This document shows, piece by piece, positions 61,256-64,000 of a stretch of DNA of 64,000 nt (position 1 is its first letter; each line of letters opens with the position of its first letter). The notes under the pieces are model-generated. The model was not told the DNA's origin and did not search any database. It saw nothing but the letters and a program-made list of their open reading frames with translations. The DNA is from JANRLL01 sp033762715 (GTDB lineage Bacteria > Pseudomonadota > Alphaproteobacteria > Rickettsiales > SXRF01): NCBI GenBank assembly GCA_033762715.1, contig JANRLL010000017.1:99183-163182 (forward strand), written 5' to 3'. Position numbers and translations under genes: made by a program.

Positions 61256-61726
61256 ATGTCACGTCGTCGTGCTGCCATTAAAAGAGAAGTTCTGCCGGAT
61301 GCTAAATTCGGAGATATCGTTCTGACCAAACTCATCAACACCATGATGTATGATGGTAAGAAATCAGCTGCTGAAACCATTGCGTATGAAGCGCTCGATA
61401 TCATCCAGAAAAAAACGAGCACCGATCCGCTGAAATTTTTCCATGATGCGCTTTCTAATATTAAGCCGTCTGTAGAAGTGCGTTCGCGCCGCGTTGGTGG
61501 TGCTACGTATCAAGTGCCAACCGAAGTGCGTGAAGAGCGTCGTCAAGCGCTTGCGCTGCGTTGGTTGATTTCTGCTGCGCGTGCTCGCAAAGAAAAAACC
61601 ATGCGCGATCGCATTGCTGCTGAATTGATGGATGCGGCTAACGGTCGTGGTGGCGCGGTTACAAAACGCGAAAACACTCATAAAATGGCGGATGCGAACA
61701 AAGCGTTCTCGCATTATCGCTGGTAA
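61256..61726 (+). CDS. rpsG: 30S ribosomal protein S7
   Basis: Binds the 3' major domain of 16S rRNA. 156 residues with the standard start MSRRRAAIKREVLPDAKFGD and the end THKMADANKAFSHYRW. Normal length. It lies 12 bases after rpsL and 15 before fusA. Confidence 0.98.
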   Translation: MSRRRAAIKREVLPDAKFGDIVLTKLINTMMYDGKKSAAETIAYEALDIIQKKTSTDPLKFFHDALSNIKPSVEVRSRRVGGATYQVPTEVREERRQALALRWLISAARARKEKTMRDRIAAELMDAANGRGGAVTKRENTHKMADANKAFSHYRW

Positions 61727-61741
61727 TAGGAATAAGAGACA

Positions 61742-63817
61742 ATGCCACGTAATACACCACTTAAAGACTATCGTAACATTGGTATCTGCGCGCATATTGA
61801 CGCGGGCAAAACCACGACGACAGAACGTATTCTGTATTATACCGGTAAATCGCATAAAATCGGTGAAGTACACGAAGGCGCTGCGACCATGGACTGGATG
61901 GAGCAAGAGCAAGAGCGTGGTATTACGATTACTTCAGCAGCAACGACCTGCTTCTGGAAAGACAAGCGCATTAACATCATCGATACCCCTGGCCACGTAG
62001 ACTTTACCATTGAAGTAGAGCGCTCAATGCGCGTACTCGACGGTGCGGTGACTGTGTTTGACTCGGTAGCTGGCGTTGAGCCGCAATCGGAAACCGTATG
62101 GCGCCAGGCTGATAAATACCACGTGCCCCGTATTTGCTTCGTGAACAAAATGGATCGTATCGGCGCGAACTTTGAACGAACCGTGCAAATGATGATCGAC
62201 CGTCTGGGCACCCGTCCAATGGTGATCAACTTCCCAATCGGCAGTGAAGATAAATACGAAGGTATTGTCGATCTGGTGAAAATGAAAGAAGTCGTCTGGA
62301 AAGGCGAAGAACTCGGCGCGAAATTCGAAGAGCAAGATATTCGCCCTGAACTGCAAGACAAAGCTAAAAAGCTGCGTGAAGCCATGATTGAAATGGCCGT
62401 TGAAATGGACGATGCGGCGATGGAAAAATACTTAGCTGGTGAAGAACCATCTGAAGCGGTGCTGAAAGAATGCATTCGTAAAGGTACGGTGTCGTTTACC
62501 TTTGTACCAGTGCTCAACGGTGCTGCATTCAAAAACAAAGGCGTTCAGCCGATGTTGGATGCGGTGGTTGATTACCTGCCAAGCCCACTTGATATTCCTG
62601 CCGTTAAAGCGATCGATGTAAAAACGGAAAGCGAAATTGAACGCAAAGCCGATGATAGCGAAAAGCTTTCTGCGCTGGCGTTTAAAATCATGACCGATCC
62701 ATTCGTTGGTTCGCTCACGTTCGTGCGCGTTTATTCGGGTACGCTTACCGCAGGTTCATATGTTCAAAATACCGTTAAAGACAACCGCGAGCGCGTAGGT
62801 CGTATGTTGCTTATGCACGCAAACTCGCGTGAAGACGTTAAAGAGGCCTATGCGGGCGATATCGTTGCGTTGGCGGGTTTGAAAAATACTACTACCGGCG
62901 ACACGCTGAGCGATGTCGATCACCAAGTGATCCTCGAGCGCATGGAATTCCCAGAGCCCGTAATCGAGCTTGCAATTGAGCCAAAAACTAAAGCAGACCA
63001 AGAAAAAATGGGTGTTGCTCTGTCGCGTTTAGCGTCAGAAGATCCATCGCTTCGTTTGTCGACCAATGAAGAAACCGGTCAAACCATCCTCAAAGGTATG
63101 GGCGAGTTGCACTTGGAAATTATCGTTGATCGCATGAAACGTGAATTCAAAGTAGAAGCAAACGTTGGCGCGCCGCAAGTAGCTTACCGTGAAACCATTA
63201 CCCAAAAACGCGAAGTGGATTATACCCACAAGAAGCAATCGGGCGGTACCGGTCAATATGCAAAAATCAATTTGGAAATCGAACCGCTGCCACCAGGCTC
63301 TGGTTTCGTATTCGAATCGAAAATTGTGGGCGGTGCGGTTCCAAAAGAATACATCCCAGGTGTTGAAAAAGGTTTCGAGTCTTCGCTGTCAAACGGCGTA
63401 GTGGCTGGCTTCCCAACCATCGACTTCAAAGTAACGCTGGTTGACGGCGGCTACCATGATGTGGATTCGTCGGTATTGGCATTCGAAATCGCTGCACGCG
63501 CTGCCTTCCGTGAAGGCATGCCAAAATGCGGACCGGTTCTGCTTGAGCCTATTATGAAAGTCGAAGTCGTGACCCCAGAAGAATATATGGGTGATGTCAT
63601 CGGTGATTTGTCGTCTCGTCGTGGTCAAGTGACCGGTATGGACAGCCGCGGTAATGCGCGTGTGGTCGATGCAATGGTGCCGCTGGGCTCGATGTTCGGC
63701 TATGTGAATACGTTGCGTTCGATGTCGCAAGGCCGTGCGCAATATTCGATGCAGTTCGATCACTATGAACAAGTGCCGAGCAACGTAGCGGAAGAGATCA
63801 AGAAAAAAGTAGCATAA
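61742..63817 (+). CDS. fusA: Elongation factor G
   Basis: The GTPase that drives ribosome translocation. The 691 residues have G1 AHIDAGKTTTTERIL (about 17-31), ERGITI, G3 DTPGHVDFT, G4 NKMDR and the full domain II-V part ending with QYSMQFDHYEQVP. Complete and typical. Confidence 0.98.
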   Translation: MPRNTPLKDYRNIGICAHIDAGKTTTTERILYYTGKSHKIGEVHEGAATMDWMEQEQERGITITSAATTCFWKDKRINIIDTPGHVDFTIEVERSMRVLDGAVTVFDSVAGVEPQSETVWRQADKYHVPRICFVNKMDRIGANFERTVQMMIDRLGTRPMVINFPIGSEDKYEGIVDLVKMKEVVWKGEELGAKFEEQDIRPELQDKAKKLREAMIEMAVEMDDAAMEKYLAGEEPSEAVLKECIRKGTVSFTFVPVLNGAAFKNKGVQPMLDAVVDYLPSPLDIPAVKAIDVKTESEIERKADDSEKLSALAFKIMTDPFVGSLTFVRVYSGTLTAGSYVQNTVKDNRERVGRMLLMHANSREDVKEAYAGDIVALAGLKNTTTGDTLSDVDHQVILERMEFPEPVIELAIEPKTKADQEKMGVALSRLASEDPSLRLSTNEETGQTILKGMGELHLEIIVDRMKREFKVEANVGAPQVAYRETITQKREVDYTHKKQSGGTGQYAKINLEIEPLPPGSGFVFESKIVGGAVPKEYIPGVEKGFESSLSNGVVAGFPTIDFKVTLVDGGYHDVDSSVLAFEIAARAAFREGMPKCGPVLLEPIMKVEVVTPEEYMGDVIGDLSSRRGQVTGMDSRGNARVVDAMVPLGSMFGYVNTLRSMSQGRAQYSMQFDHYEQVPSNVAEEIKKKVA

Positions 63818-63859
63818 TTTTTATAACCATTATCGAAAGCCTATCTTCGGAGAAGTGAT

Positions 63860-64000
63860 ATGAGCAAAGAGAAATTTGAGAGAACGAAACCGCACTGTAA
63901 CATTGGCACGATTGGTCACGTGGATCACGGCAAGACGTCGTTGACGGCTGCGATTACCAAAGTGTTGGCGGAATCTGGCAAAGCAAAATTCACCGCGTAC
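63860..64000 (+). CDS. tuf: Elongation factor Tu, N-terminal part
   Basis: The first 47 residues of EF-Tu are visible: MSKEKFERTKPHCNIGTIGH, then VDHGKTSLTAAITKVL with the G1 motif. GGAGAAG precedes the ATG. The gene runs off the right end of the window. Confidence 0.97.
   Translation, partial: MSKEKFERTKPHCNIGTIGHVDHGKTSLTAAITKVLAESGKAKFTAY

Overview
The window looks like a chromosomal segment of an alphaproteobacterium of unsettled order. Supporting signs are the DUF2336 pair, the Caulobacter-type cpaB-C-D-E-F/tadB-C block, the DUF4167 gene beside prfA-prmC, the ubiG/lysC/ptsP/clpB neighbourhood and two perfect TTAA-N7-TTAA (CtrA-type) boxes. G+C looks close to one half by eye (not computed). 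Rickettsiales, Holosporales, Micavibrio-like and other deep alphaproteobacterial lineages all remain possible.

Layout. (1) About 0.2-14.7 kb, minus strand: a type IV secretion locus read as virB2, a fused double virB2, virB4, a giant virB6, then virB8-B9-B10-B11-virD4. The second half matches the gene order known from Rickettsiales rvh systems. No VirB1, B3, B5, B7 or relaxase is seen. The VirB4 has lost both Walker motifs, and the VirB6 carries about nine degenerate repeats of roughly 105 residues. (2) 14.9-21.9 kb: ridA, two tandem DUF2336 genes, nadK, a cold-shock gene, an orphan prepilin and typA. (3) 22.0-29.8 kb: a Tad/Flp pilus assembly operon without pilin, prepilin peptidase or minor pilins. 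(4) 29.8-38.4 kb: uvrB, rnd, a HAD phosphatase, a 531-residue unknown protein, a DUF167 gene, aspS and a nitrilase-family gene. (5) 38.4-39.3 kb: an apparent insertion, made of a long hairpin, a relic of a second ubiG 3' end, a CtrA-type box and an AT-rich orphan gene. (6) 39.3-60.5 kb: housekeeping genes in a typical alphaproteobacterial neighbourhood (ubiG, lysC, ptsP, rodZ-like, ispG, hisS, prfA, prmC, DUF4167, clpB, M23 peptidase), with two paralogous GT-C-like membrane proteins inserted between ispG and hisS. (7) 60.6-64 kb: the str operon (rpsL, rpsG, fusA, start of tuf).

The most unusual part is the secretion locus. Its virB2 and virB4 promoters share a 29-bp element built on TGACA-N6-TGACA, it has three pilin units in two genes, its VirB4 is ATPase-dead by sequence, and its VirB6 has a very long repeat tail. 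No tRNA, rRNA, CRISPR array, insertion sequence or phage gene was seen.
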